NCBI RefSeq assembly: GCF_004362525.1
Contig: NZ_SNXS01000002.1
Coordinates: 930,001 to 994,000 of the forward strand
DNA from: Roseateles toxinivorans
GTDB lineage: Bacteria; Pseudomonadota; Gammaproteobacteria; Burkholderiales; Burkholderiaceae_C
Length of the DNA: 64,000 nt
Reading direction: 5' to 3'
In this document: positions 39,604 through 48,618 of the stretch, piece after piece
How the letters are laid out: each line of letters opens with the position of its first letter
Position numbering within the stretch: position 1 is the first letter of the stretch
The notes under the pieces: model-generated
What the model was told of the DNA's origin: nothing
Databases searched by the model: none
The model's input: the letters and a program-made list of their open reading frames with translations, nothing else
Position numbers and translations under genes: made by a program

Positions 39604-40137
39604 CTACAGCGCGCGCTGCACGCGCAGCACGGTCGCATCGCCCGGCACCGGCTCCACCTTGAAGTGGAGCCTGCGTGCCAGCATCAGCATTGACGTGTTC
39701 GCCGCGGTCACCCAGCCTTCCATCGTCTTGTAGCCATCGCGCCGCGCCCGGCGCAGCAGACTGGCGAGCAGGCGGCGGGCGATGCCGGTGCCGCGCCAGT
39801 CTTCGGCCACGGTGATCGCGAACTCGCAGGTCTCGACATCGCCCGGAGCCGTGGCGACGTACTGCGCGGCCGCAACGATGTCGATGCCGTCGGCGGCCGG
39901 AATCGTTACCACGAAGGCAAACTCGCGGCCGGGCTGCGGGCGCACCCCGCGCTCAAGGGCGATATCACTGATGCGTTTCTTGTGCTGCATGAAGCGGCTG
40001 TAGCGCGACTCGGGCGACAGCCGCTCGAAGGCCTGCACAATCTCCGCCGCATCGGTCTCGGCAATCGCGCGCAGCGTCACCTCGCGGCCATTGCGCAGGA
40101 CGATGCGCCGCGGACGAAAGCGGGGCGGCGGCTTCAC
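39604..40137 (-). CDS. GNAT-family acetyltransferase
   Basis: A 177-residue protein starting at GTG 40137, whose TGA-overlapping start (GTGA) couples it to the acyl-CoA ligase. It has VLRNGREVTLRAIAETDAAEIVQAFERLSPESRYSRFM and the acetyl-CoA loop ITVAEDWRGTGIARRLLASLLRRA (V-x-x-x-x-R-G-x-G-x). The start resembles the GNAT domain of protein acetyltransferases of the PatZ kind that inactivate acyl-CoA synthetases. Coupling to such a synthetase suggests post-translational control of its partner; this is inference. Confidence 0.88.
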   Translation of the reverse strand: MKPPPRFRPRRIVLRNGREVTLRAIAETDAAEIVQAFERLSPESRYSRFMQHKKRISDIALERGVRPQPGREFAFVVTIPAADGIDIVAAAQYVATAPGDVETCEFAITVAEDWRGTGIARRLLASLLRRARRDGYKTMEGWVTAANTSMLMLARRLHFKVEPVPGDATVLRVQRAL

Positions 40138-41792
40138 ACGCGCAACTCGCGCCGCAGGATCTTGCCGATATTGGTCTTGGGCAGGGGCTCGCTGCGGAAC
40201 TCGACGATGCGCGGCATCTTGTAGCCGGTCAGGTGCTGCTTGCAATGGGCGAGCAGCTCGGCCTCGGTCAGCGCCGGATCCTTGCGGACCACCACCACCT
40301 TGACCGCTTCACCGGAGCGATCATCGGGCACGCCGATCGCTCCGGCCTCCAGCACGCCGGGGTGCATGGTCAGCACATCCTCGACCTCGTTGGGGAAGAC
40401 CTTGAAACCGGAGACCACGATCATGTCCTTCTTGCGGTCGGTGATGCGTATGCCACCGCGCTCGTCCATCAGGCCCATGTCGCCGGTGCGCAGCCAGCCG
40501 TTCGCTGTGAACACCTTGGCGGTTTCCTCCGGCCGCTGCCAGTAGCCCTGCATCACCTGCGGCCCGCGCAGGCAGATCTCGCCCACCTGACCCGGTGCGA
40601 CGGGCTTGTCGTCGTCGCCGAGGATGGCGGCTTCGGTGCTGGGCAGTGGCACGCCGATCTGGCCGCTCCACTCCTGGATGGTGACCGGGTTGGCGATCGC
40701 CACCGGTGCGCTCTCGGTGAGGCCATAGCCCTCAACCAGGGGCACGCCGGCGCGCTCCTTCCAGCGATGGGCGATCACATGCTGCACGGCCATGCCCCCG
40801 GCCACCGCGAGCTTCAGATGATGCAGATCGACATCGGCGAAATCCGGTGTGTCGAGCATGGCGCGGAACAGGGTGTTCACGCCGATGATGGCGGTAAAGC
40901 GCGTCTGCCTGAGCGCCTTGAGGAAGGCCGGCATGTCGCGCGGGTTGGCGATCAGCAGAATCTGCGCACCCTTGCTGAAGAAGGACAGGCAGCCGGTCAG
41001 TGCGAACACGTGATACAGCGGCAGCGGAATGACCACGGTCTCCTGGCCGTCGATCAGATTGGGCGACATCCAGGCCGCCACCTGCAGCACATTGGCCACC
41101 ATATTGCCGTGGCTGAGCATCGTGCCCTTGGCCACGCCGGTGGTGCCTCCGGTGTACTGCAGGAAGGCCAGGTCGTCGCGGGTCAGCGGCACGTCGTCGA
41201 GCGCCTGCGCACGGCCGGCGGCCAGCACCTGCCTGAAGTCCACCGCACCGGGCAGCCGCCATGGCGGCACCTGCTTGCGCACCTGCTTGACGACGAAGTT
41301 CGTCAGCAGCCGCTTCAGCGGCGGCAGCAGGTCGCCGGCCTGCGTCGTGATCACCCTGCGTACCGACGTGGCCTTGATGACCTGCTCCAGCGTGTGCGCG
41401 AAGTTCTCCAGCACCACGATGACGGTGGCGCCGGAGTCGCTGAGCTGGTGCTCGAGCTCGCGTGGCGTGTAGAGCGGGTTGACGTTGACCGCCACCATGC
41501 CGGCGCGCAGCACGCCGAACAGCGCCACCGGGTACTGCAGCAGATTGGGCAGCATCAGGGCGACGCGATCGCCGCGCCGCAGCTGGGCCACCTGCTGCAG
41601 CCAGGCCGCAAAGGCGCGGCTGGCCTCGTCGAGCTGCCGGTAGGTCATGACCGTGCCCATCGAGTTGAAGGCGGGCAGGTCGGCAAAGCGCGCGCAGCTG
41701 GAGGCCAGCACTTCCTTCAGCGAGGCGAACTGTTCGATGTCGATCTCGGCCGGAACCCCGGGCGGGTACTGGACGAGCCATGGCTTGTTCAT
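40134..41792 (-). CDS. Long-chain fatty acid CoA ligase (FadD-like)
   Basis: A 552-residue AMP-forming acyl-CoA synthetase from ATG 41792. ATP motif YTGGTTGVAKGTMLSHGN, A5 motif GYGLTESAPVAI, A7 LRTGDMGLMDERGGI, A8 DRKKDMIVVSGFKVFPNEVE, and catalytic Lys in PKTNIGKILRRE near the end. Typical FadD size. It would activate free fatty acids for beta-oxidation. The downstream GNAT gene overlaps its stop. No FadR-type operator seen. Confidence 0.93.
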   Translation of the reverse strand: MNKPWLVQYPPGVPAEIDIEQFASLKEVLASSCARFADLPAFNSMGTVMTYRQLDEASRAFAAWLQQVAQLRRGDRVALMLPNLLQYPVALFGVLRAGMVAVNVNPLYTPRELEHQLSDSGATVIVVLENFAHTLEQVIKATSVRRVITTQAGDLLPPLKRLLTNFVVKQVRKQVPPWRLPGAVDFRQVLAAGRAQALDDVPLTRDDLAFLQYTGGTTGVAKGTMLSHGNMVANVLQVAAWMSPNLIDGQETVVIPLPLYHVFALTGCLSFFSKGAQILLIANPRDMPAFLKALRQTRFTAIIGVNTLFRAMLDTPDFADVDLHHLKLAVAGGMAVQHVIAHRWKERAGVPLVEGYGLTESAPVAIANPVTIQEWSGQIGVPLPSTEAAILGDDDKPVAPGQVGEICLRGPQVMQGYWQRPEETAKVFTANGWLRTGDMGLMDERGGIRITDRKKDMIVVSGFKVFPNEVEDVLTMHPGVLEAGAIGVPDDRSGEAVKVVVVRKDPALTEAELLAHCKQHLTGYKMPRIVEFRSEPLPKTNIGKILRRELRV

Positions 41793-41910
41793 CTGTGCCG
41801 CTCCTTGCCGCGGGACAGGGCCCGCGTGCACGGCCGAGTATGCGGCCTTGGTGGCAGCCCGGGACTGCGCTGGAACAAGGGAATGGCGCAATCGGTGGTG
41901 CGCGCCGGAT

Positions 41911-43020
41911 TCAGGCCCAGGCCGCGCAGATCACCCCGCCGCCCAGGCAGACCTCGCCGTCGTAGAGCACGGCCGACTGACCCGGCGTGACGGCCCATTG
42001 CCTGTCGGCGAAGCTCAACTTGAAGCCGGCCTCGGTGGGCTCGAAGCCGCAGGCGGCGTCGCTCTGACGGTAGCGGCTCTTGGCCGCGTAGGCACCTGTT
42101 GGCGGCGGGTGGCCGGCCGCCCAGCTGACGTCTTCGGCCGTCAGGGCGGTGTACTGCAGCCAGGGGTGCTCATGGCCCTGCACGATGTACAGCGTGTTGG
42201 TCGCCATGTCCTTGCGCGCCACGAACCAGGGCTCGTGCTCGCCGCCGCCGCGCGGTGCGCCCTTCTCCTTGACGCCGCCCACGCCTATGCCCTTGCGCTG
42301 GCCCAGGGTGTAGAAGCTGAGCCCCACATGCTCGCCGAGCTTGCGGCCGCGATCGTCCTTGATGGGCCCGGGCTGATGCGACAGATAGCGGTTCAGGAAT
42401 TCGCGGAACGGCCGCTCGCCGATGAAGCAGATGCCGGTCGAGTCCTTCTTCTTCGCGTTGGGCAGGCCGATCTCCTCGGCCAGGCGGCGCACCTCGGTCT
42501 TGGGCAGTTCGCCGACCGGGAACAGGGTGCTGGCCAGCTGGGCCTGGTTCAGACGGTGCAGGAAATAGCTCTGATCCTTCAGCGGGTCCAGGCCCTTCAA
42601 CAACTCGAAACTGTTGTTGCGCTCCCGCACCCGGGCATAGTGGCCGGTGGCGATCTTCTCGGCGCCGAGGCGCATCGCATGGTCCAGAAAGGCCTTGAAC
42701 TTGATCTCGGCATTGCACAGTATGTCGGGGTTGGGCGTGCGGCCGGCCTGGTACTCGCGCAGGAACTCGGCGAACACGCGGTCCTTGTAGTCGGCGGCGA
42801 AGTTGACGTGCTCGATCTCGATGCCGATCACATCGGCCACGGCCGCGGCGTCGACGAAGTCGATATTCGACGAGCAGTATTCGCTGTCGTCGTCATCTTC
42901 CCAGTTCTTCATGAAGATGCCGACCACCTCGTGGCCCTGCTGCTTGAGCAGCCAGGCGCTCACCGCCGAATCGACACCGCCGCTCAGGCCCACCACCACG
43001 CGTTGTTTTTTACTGTTCAT
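41911..43020 (-). CDS. mnmA: tRNA 2-thiouridylase MnmA
   Basis: A 369-residue PP-loop ATP pyrophosphatase with [18 protein letters not shown] at the start, the first catalytic Cys in [12 protein letters not shown] and the second in [16 protein letters not shown]. It adds sulfur to U34 of tRNA-Lys, Glu and Gln. Start at ATG 43020 ([10 protein letters not shown]) preferred; ATG 43026 is two codons upstream. Core housekeeping gene in a different transcript from its neighbours. Confidence 0.96.
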   Translation of the reverse strand: MNSKKQRVVVGLSGGVDSAVSAWLLKQQGHEVVGIFMKNWEDDDDSEYCSSNIDFVDAAAVADVIGIEIEHVNFAADYKDRVFAEFLREYQAGRTPNPDILCNAEIKFKAFLDHAMRLGAEKIATGHYARVRERNNSFELLKGLDPLKDQSYFLHRLNQAQLASTLFPVGELPKTEVRRLAEEIGLPNAKKKDSTGICFIGERPFREFLNRYLSHQPGPIKDDRGRKLGEHVGLSFYTLGQRKGIGVGGVKEKGAPRGGGEHEPWFVARKDMATNTLYIVQGHEHPWLQYTALTAEDVSWAAGHPPPTGAYAAKSRYRQSDAACGFEPTEAGFKLSFADRQWAVTPGQSAVLYDGEVCLGGGVICAAWA

Positions 43021-43076
43021 CACCATCGGCGGATTTTATCGACCGGCCCCCGGTCCGGTCGGCGCGGGGCCTTTGC

Positions 43077-43907
43077 TCAGGTGAGTTCGGGCAAACAGGC
43101 TTCCAGCAACCGCGCCATATGCACACCGGCCTGGGCCGCGTGGGCCAGCACCGCCTCTATCGTGTCCGGCTGCTGGTGCTTGGAACCGGTGGCGACATTG
43201 CAGATCGCCGATAGGCCCAGCGCGTGCAGCCCGGCGTGGTTGGCGGCAATCACTTCCAGCACGGTGGACATGCCCACCGCGTCGCCGCCGGCCAGGCGCA
43301 TGAAGCGGCGCTCGGCCGAGGTCTCCAGCGAGGGGCCCGGCGTGGCCACATAGATGCCGCGCTGCAGCGGCGTGCCCAGCCTGGCGGCCTGCGTCGCGAC
43401 AAGCTCGCGGTGCGCCGGCCAGTAGGCCCGCGACAGGTCGGGGAAGCGCAGGCCCAGTCGCTCGTCATTGGGGCCGGTCAGTGGATTGACGCCCAGCAGA
43501 TTGATGTGGTCGTCGATCAGCATCACCTCGCCGGGGGCGAAGTCGGGGTTCAGTGCGCCGGCGGCGTTGGTGACGATCAGGTGGCGGCAGCCCAGGCGTT
43601 GCATCGCATAGACCGGGCAGGCCACGTCCTGCGCGCTCCAGCCCTCGTACAGATGAAAACGCCCCTGCATGGCGACGACGCGGCGGCCGGCGAGAAGCCC
43701 CAGCACCAGCTGGCCGGCATGGCCAGGCGCGGTGGAGGTGGGCAGGCCGTCGATCTCGGCATAGGGGATGCGACGTGCGTCGCCGATGGCGTCCACCATC
43801 CGGCCCAGGCCCGAGCCCAGTATCAGGCCGACTTCCAAGCCCTCGCCCACGCCATGCCGCTGCAGCGAGGCCTTGATGCGATCCACTCGTTCCATCATCT
43901 GACTCAT
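43077..43907 (-). CDS. Purine nucleoside phosphorylase (trimeric PNP/MTAP family)
   Basis: A 276-residue enzyme. Phosphate loop [36 protein letters not shown] and [10 protein letters not shown] match trimeric PNPs. The base pocket has SLETSAERR (Glu) and [10 protein letters not shown], where Asn takes the place of the Asp used by adenine-specific MTA phosphorylases. So it should prefer 6-oxopurines (inosine, guanosine, 5'-deoxyinosine or 5'-methylthioinosine). It is the last gene of an operon with mtnA and a class II aldolase, and overlaps mtnA by 4 nt, which points to salvage of 5'-modified nucleosides rather than general purine use. Confidence 0.88.
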   Translation of the reverse strand: MSQMMERVDRIKASLQRHGVGEGLEVGLILGSGLGRMVDAIGDARRIPYAEIDGLPTSTAPGHAGQLVLGLLAGRRVVAMQGRFHLYEGWSAQDVACPVYAMQRLGCRHLIVTNAAGALNPDFAPGEVMLIDDHINLLGVNPLTGPNDERLGLRFPDLSRAYWPAHRELVATQAARLGTPLQRGIYVATPGPSLETSAERRFMRLAGGDAVGMSTVLEVIAANHAGLHALGLSAICNVATGSKHQQPDTIEAVLAHAAQAGVHMARLLEACLPELT

Positions 43908-45004
43908 CGGTGTTTCTCCGGCGTGCCGAACATTGCCGCAATCGCCGCCGGGTTGGCGGCGCAGACTCCCCGCTCGGTGATCAGCCCGGTGACCAGGCGC
44001 GCGGGCGTGACATCGAAGCCCGGATTGGTTGAGCAGGAGCTGCCGTGCGGGGCGATGCGCACGGTCTCCAAGCGCCCGTCGGCGGCAATGCCGCTGACCA
44101 TGGCGATCTCGTCCGCCGAGCGGTTTTCTATGGTGATCTCGCGCAGGCCGTCGCTGACCGTCAGGTCCAGCGTTGGCGAGGGCATGGCGACGTAAAAGGG
44201 CACATCGTTGTCATGCGCGGCCAGCGCTTTCAGATAGGTGCCTATCTTGTTGCAGACGTCGCCATGGGCCGTCACGCGGTCGGCGCCGACGATGCACAGG
44301 TCGACCTGACCATGCTGCATCAGATGACCGCCGGCGTTGTCCACGATCAGGCTGTGCGGCACGCCGTGCCGCCCCAGCTCCCAGGCCGTCAGCGAGGCGC
44401 CCTGGTTGCGCGGCCGGGTCTCATCCACCCAGACATGCAGCTCAATGCCGGCGTCGAAGGCCTGGTAGATGGCCGAGGTGGCCGTGCCCCAGTCCACCGT
44501 GGCCAGCCAGCCGGCATTGCAGTGGGTCAGGATGTTCAGCCGGCGGCCGGGATGGCGCGCTGCGGCGGCCTTGATCAGGGCCAGGCCGTGATGGCCCAGG
44601 CTCTGGTTGATGGCCACGTCCTCGTTGCACAGCTCGGCCGCCAGCAGATAGGCCATCTGCCTGCGGTCCGCCGCCGGCGCCGGGCGCAGCTGGCGGCTCA
44701 GGCGATCCAGCGCCCAGCGCAGATTGACGGCGGTCGGCCGGGTGGCCAGCAGGCGCGCGCAGGCCTCGTCCAGCGCCGCATCCGAGGCCTCTTCGCGCAT
44801 CGCCAGGGCCAGGCCGTAGGCGGCGGCGGCGCCTATCAGCGGCGCGCCGCGCACCCACATATCGCGGATCGCGACTTCGACCTCGGCGCAGCTACACAGG
44901 CGCCGCGTCTCCAGGTAATGGGGCAGGGCGCGCTGGTCGATCACGCCGACCGCGCCATCGGGCTCGCGCCATATGGTGCGCCAGGCTTCTCCGTTGATCA
45001 GCAT
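43904..45004 (-). CDS. mtnA: S-methyl-5-thioribose-1-phosphate isomerase (or 5-deoxyribose-1-phosphate isomerase)
   Basis: A 366-residue MtnA-family isomerase. [20 protein letters not shown] carries the catalytic Cys, [11 protein letters not shown] the catalytic Asp, and [19 protein letters not shown] is the N-terminal signature. It converts methylthioribose-1-phosphate to the ribulose, and homologues also act on 5-deoxyribose-1-phosphate. Here it lies between a purine-nucleoside phosphorylase (4-nt overlap) and an aldolase (9-nt gap). No other Met salvage genes (mtnB, C, D) are seen, so the aldolase route is more likely than the classical one. Confidence 0.9.
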   Translation of the reverse strand: MLINGEAWRTIWREPDGAVGVIDQRALPHYLETRRLCSCAEVEVAIRDMWVRGAPLIGAAAAYGLALAMREEASDAALDEACARLLATRPTAVNLRWALDRLSRQLRPAPAADRRQMAYLLAAELCNEDVAINQSLGHHGLALIKAAAARHPGRRLNILTHCNAGWLATVDWGTATSAIYQAFDAGIELHVWVDETRPRNQGASLTAWELGRHGVPHSLIVDNAGGHLMQHGQVDLCIVGADRVTAHGDVCNKIGTYLKALAAHDNDVPFYVAMPSPTLDLTVSDGLREITIENRSADEIAMVSGIAADGRLETVRIAPHGSSCSTNPGFDVTPARLVTGLITERGVCAANPAAIAAMFGTPEKHR

Positions 45005-45013
45005 CTTGACCTC

Positions 45014-47059
45014 TCAGCGCAGCATCGCGGCGACATTGCCGCCGTCGACGCAGATGATGTTGCCGGTGGACTTGGTGAGCTGGGCCGACAGCACGAAGGC
45101 CTGGGCCACATCGTCGGCCGTGACCTCCCGTTCCAGCAGATTGCCGGCCATGTACTGGGCCTCGCTGACGCCGCGCGCCTGGGCGCGGCTGGCGATCATC
45201 TGCTCGTTGAGCAGGCCCGAGCGTATGCGGTCGGCATTGACGGCGTTGACGCGTATGCCGTCGCGGCCGTGCTCCAGCGCGTACTGCCGCACCAGAGCCA
45301 GCAGCGCCGCCTTGGCTGTGCCGTAGGCGCCGAAGTCGGGGCCCGGGTTGACCGCCTGCTTGGACACGTTGAACAGCAGCGCACCGCCCATGCCCTGCGT
45401 CTGCATGATGCGTACCGTGGCACGCGCCACATTCTGGTGGCCGAAGAAATTGACCTCGAAGCTGCGGCGCAGTGCGGCATCCTCCAGGCCCAGCATGCTG
45501 CCCTGGGTGGCCATGCCGGCGTTGGACACCAGCACATCGATGCCGCCGAAGCGCCGCACCACCGCATCGAAGGCGGCCTGCACCGACACGACATCGCAAA
45601 CGTCGCATTGCAGCGCCAGCGCGTGGCGGCCTATCGACTGGGCGACGGCCTGCGCCGCATGGCCGTCAAGATCGAGCAGGGCCACCTCGGCGCCGCGGGC
45701 CGCAAAGGCCTTCGCGGTGGCCGCGCCAATGCCGCTGCCGGCGCCGGTGATCACGACCACGCGGCCCTGCTCGGGTGGCGGCAAGGTCCTGCCCAGCTTG
45801 GCCTGCTCCAGCGACCAGTACTCCATGTCGAACTCGTCGGCCTCGCCGACCGGCGTGTAGCGGCCTATCGCCTCGGCCTGGGTCACGACCTGCATCCAGC
45901 ATTCGATGATGTCGGCATTGACCGCCGCCTCGGCGGCCGAGCGGCCCACACCCAGGAGCCCCAGATGGGGCACAACGATGGCGCGGGGCAGGCGGTCCAG
46001 CTCGATCTTGATGCCGCCGACGCGGGTGTTGTTGCGGCGGAAGTAGGCGTGGTAGTGGTCCTGGAAGCCGGCCAGATGGCCGCGCAGGCTCAGTGCCCAG
46101 TCGTCTATCCGGCCCTGCTCAGGGGCTTCCAGCACCATGGGCCGGCCCTTCATCCTGATCACATGGTCTGGCGTGGCCACACCGCGTTGAGCTGCCTTGC
46201 TTCGGCCCAGTCCCGATGAGAAGGCCAGCGCCGCCGGTGAATCGCGCAGATCGAATACCCAGTGGCGGCCCTGCAGAGGCGACTGCTCGGCATAGGCGGC
46301 GCGCAGATGCGGGGCGATATCGGCGATGCGGGCCAGGTTGGCCGGGGCTGCCTCGGTGGGCGATGCCGGGGCGGCCCGCCGGGCAATGAAGTCCTCGGCC
46401 AGCGTGACGAATTCGATCATCCGCTCGTAGCTTTGCCGGGCCGTGTCGCCGAACGAGAACAGGCCATGCTGGGCCAGCAGCAGGCCCTGGGCCTCGGGCC
46501 GGGCCTCGACCGCGCGAGCCACCACCTGGGCCAGCTCGAAGCCGGGCATCACGTACGGAATCCAGATCAGCCGCTCGCCGTAGATCTGCTGGCACAGCGC
46601 CTCGCTGTCGGGCTGGTCGGCGATCACCATTGCCGCCACCGCATGGGTATGGTCGATGTAGCGGGCTGGTACATAGGCGTGGAGCAGGGTCTCGACCGAG
46701 GGCGTCGGCGCATTGCAGTCGAGCAGGTTCAGGCGCAGGACATTGACCATATCGGGGTCCGACAACTGGGCCAGCTGGCGCAGCCGCTGCAGCGGGCCCA
46801 AGCGCACCGCCGGATGGCCGGCCGGCTCGATCTTGGCCAGATCCCAGCCGCTGCCCTTGACGCACAGCACCTCGACCTCGTCGCCGAACACATCGCGCTG
46901 GGTCAGCTTGACCGAGGTGTTGCCGCCGCCATGCAGCACCAGGCTGGGGTCACCGCCCAGCAGCCGCGCCGAATAGGTGCGCAGCGCCAGCTCTGCCGGC
47001 ACGTGCTGGTAGTTGTCGATAAAGCGCTGAGCTTCGTCGGGCTTCCACAAACTCTTCAT
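45014..47059 (-). CDS. Bifunctional class II aldolase / short-chain dehydrogenase
   Basis: A 681-residue fusion starting at ATG 47059. Residues about 30-300 form a class II (zinc) aldolase of the RhaD/fuculose-phosphate type (GGGNTSVKL; a metal-site DHTHAVAAMV). Residues about 420-680 form an NAD-dependent short-chain dehydrogenase (VVVITGAGSGIGAATAKAFA; Ser and Tyr-x-x-x-Lys positions in FNVSKQAVNPG and FGAYGTAKAALL; NADRIRSG). Members with this layout act on rhamnulose-1-phosphate and related sugar phosphates. Followed by mtnA and a phosphorylase, it probably cleaves 5-deoxyribulose- or methylthioribulose-1-phosphate to dihydroxyacetone phosphate and an aldehyde, with the dehydrogenase acting on the aldehyde or a related carbonyl. 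Confidence 0.85.
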   Translation of the reverse strand: MKSLWKPDEAQRFIDNYQHVPAELALRTYSARLLGGDPSLVLHGGGNTSVKLTQRDVFGDEVEVLCVKGSGWDLAKIEPAGHPAVRLGPLQRLRQLAQLSDPDMVNVLRLNLLDCNAPTPSVETLLHAYVPARYIDHTHAVAAMVIADQPDSEALCQQIYGERLIWIPYVMPGFELAQVVARAVEARPEAQGLLLAQHGLFSFGDTARQSYERMIEFVTLAEDFIARRAAPASPTEAAPANLARIADIAPHLRAAYAEQSPLQGRHWVFDLRDSPAALAFSSGLGRSKAAQRGVATPDHVIRMKGRPMVLEAPEQGRIDDWALSLRGHLAGFQDHYHAYFRRNNTRVGGIKIELDRLPRAIVVPHLGLLGVGRSAAEAAVNADIIECWMQVVTQAEAIGRYTPVGEADEFDMEYWSLEQAKLGRTLPPPEQGRVVVITGAGSGIGAATAKAFAARGAEVALLDLDGHAAQAVAQSIGRHALALQCDVCDVVSVQAAFDAVVRRFGGIDVLVSNAGMATQGSMLGLEDAALRRSFEVNFFGHQNVARATVRIMQTQGMGGALLFNVSKQAVNPGPDFGAYGTAKAALLALVRQYALEHGRDGIRVNAVNADRIRSGLLNEQMIASRAQARGVSEAQYMAGNLLEREVTADDVAQAFVLSAQLTKSTGNIICVDGGNVAAMLR

Positions 47060-47358
47060 GCTGCTGATGCCTGAGGTTGAACAGGGCACAGCGTAGCGGG
47101 CCGCGGGCGCGGCGACCAGCGTTGGATCAAAAAATAGCTTCATCGCCGCCGGACGCGGGCGCCGAGGCGCGCAGGAGACTGGGCGAGCCCGCAGCTCCGT
47201 GTCCCCCGGGCGCTGCGCGCCCTCCTCCTTTACCTACGCTGCGGGCCCACCCAGCCTCCTGCTTGTGCCACTTCGGTGCTCTGCAACGCACGCCCGCAGC
47301 CCGAGTCACGCTACCACCGGGGCCCCGGAAAGCGGCGATGAACCGAAAAGCCGGGGAG
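47060..47358. other. Intergenic stretch between aldolase and Nudix genes
   Basis: About 299 bp of very GC-rich DNA containing the aldolase promoter. No coding frame is convincing. A pair of related GC-rich segments (near 47170 and 47240) is weakly complementary but shows no clean hairpin. Confidence 0.5.
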
Positions 47359-47859
47359 TCAGTCGCGCAGCTCTGGGGAATAGACGGTGGCGTCCGTTGT
47401 CACCAGATTCAGCTGGTGGCGGATGCCGACCAGATGGTCTTCGATGCAGCGCAGCAGCAGCGGGCTGCGGTGGCGATCGACGCTGGCGCGTATCTCGTCC
47501 ACCGTCATCCACAGCGTGCGCAGGATGCCGGTGTCCAGCTGCAGGCCGGGCAGTTCATCGCCGACCGTGCCGCAGAAGGCGAAGCGCATATAGGTCACGT
47601 CTTCGCCGCTGGCCTGCCGGTGAAAGCGCGACAGATAGACGCCCAGCAGCGCCTCGGGCTTGAAGGGCCGCATCGTCTCTTCCAGCGTTTCGCGCACAAC
47701 CGCCTGCTCGGGCGACTCGGCCGGGTCCAGGTGGCCCGCCGGGTTGTTCAGCTTCAGGCCCTCGGGGGTCTGCTCCTCGATCAGCAGATAGCGGCCGTCC
47801 TGCTCGATGATGGCCGCGACGGTGACGCTGGGCTTCCAGCGCAAATCATTGTTGCTCAT
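47359..47859 (-). CDS. Nudix hydrolase, NudJ-like
   Basis: A 166-residue protein from ATG 47859. The Nudix box is GHLDPAESPEQAVVRETLEETMRPF (Gly, Glu, REU-x-EE), with the Gly of EEXG replaced by Met. YSPELRD ends the protein. NudJ-type enzymes hydrolyse phosphorylated thiamine precursors or nucleoside phosphates. Its start overlaps the stop of the regulator gene by 4 nt, so regulation could be shared with the pyrimidine cluster; a nucleotide-cleaning role there is speculation. Confidence 0.85.
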   Translation of the reverse strand: MSNNDLRWKPSVTVAAIIEQDGRYLLIEEQTPEGLKLNNPAGHLDPAESPEQAVVRETLEETMRPFKPEALLGVYLSRFHRQASGEDVTYMRFAFCGTVGDELPGLQLDTGILRTLWMTVDEIRASVDRHRSPLLLRCIEDHLVGIRHQLNLVTTDATVYSPELRD

Positions 47860-48491
47860 GGTTCCCTCGTGTCGTTCAGGCCCAGCGCGCCATTGACCAT
47901 GGCCAGTATCGTCTCGCGGGCCTGGGCGAATTCCTCGCCGTCGGGCGTCGGCTTGCCCAGCAGCATGCCGGTCTGCCAGGCGAAGTCGGCATAGGTCTGT
48001 GTCATGGCCCAGAGGGTGAACAACAGGTGCGGCACCGGCACGCGCTTGATCTGGCCGGCGGCCATCCATTGCTCCAGCAGGGCCGTCTCGGCCTTGAAGG
48101 CGGGCAGCAGCTTGGCCTCGATGTCGGCCGCGCAGAGCGGGGCCTGGGCCATGATCTCCAGCGCGAACAGCCTTGAACCGGTCGGGTTGTCGAACGAGAA
48201 CTGGAGCTTTTGCGTTACATAGCGCTCCAGCGCCTGGCGTGGCGTCGAGGCCGGATCGGCCAGCTCGCTGAGGTCCTGCACCCAGGCGTCGAGCACGTCG
48301 TTGAAGACGCGCCGGTACAGCGACTCCTTGGTGGCGAAGTAGTACAGGAGGCTCTGCTTGGACATGCCGGCGCTGGCCGCAATGTCATCCACCGACACGC
48401 CCTCGTAGCCGTGGCGGGCGAAGCGCTCCTGCGCGGCGGCCAGCAGCTTGGTCTCGGTCTGCTGGCGTTTGGTGGTGCGGTTGTCGCTCAT
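47856..48491 (-). CDS. rutR: TetR-family regulator of pyrimidine catabolism, RutR-like
   Basis: A 211-residue TetR protein from ATG 48491. HTH about 25-60 (GYEGVSVDDIAASAGMSKQSLLYYFATKESLY). The C-terminal domain matches the RutR size and layout. It faces preT across a 127-bp gap that contains TGACCA-TT-TGGTCA, the RutR binding pattern, so symbol and function rest on both protein class and operator. In E. coli, RutR binds uracil and releases. Repression of the divergent pre operon and autoregulation are inferred. Confidence 0.82.
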   Translation of the reverse strand: MSDNRTTKRQQTETKLLAAAQERFARHGYEGVSVDDIAASAGMSKQSLLYYFATKESLYRRVFNDVLDAWVQDLSELADPASTPRQALERYVTQKLQFSFDNPTGSRLFALEIMAQAPLCAADIEAKLLPAFKAETALLEQWMAAGQIKRVPVPHLLFTLWAMTQTYADFAWQTGMLLGKPTPDGEEFAQARETILAMVNGALGLNDTREP

Positions 48492-48583
48492 CGCTGGGTC
48501 TCGTTTTCTGCTGCTGACCCTAAGCAAACCGGAGGTTGCAAGGCCTAGGTGTTTCGCCCTATAGGCCAAATGCTGCGCTTATC

Positions 48584-48597
48584 TGACCATTTGGTCA
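48584..48597. promoter_or_regulatory. RutR-type operator TGACCA-TT-TGGTCA
   Basis: A perfect 14-bp palindrome (48584-48597) in the gap between rutR and preT, 21 bp upstream of the preT start, with one extra A on the right extending the consensus half TGGTCAA. It matches the E. coli RutR consensus TTGACCA-NN-TGGTCAA on 15 of 16 positions apart from the spacer. A repressor site for the pre operon is the natural reading. Confidence 0.85.
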
Positions 48598-48618
48598 AAT
48601 TCAGCCAGGAGTCCTCCG

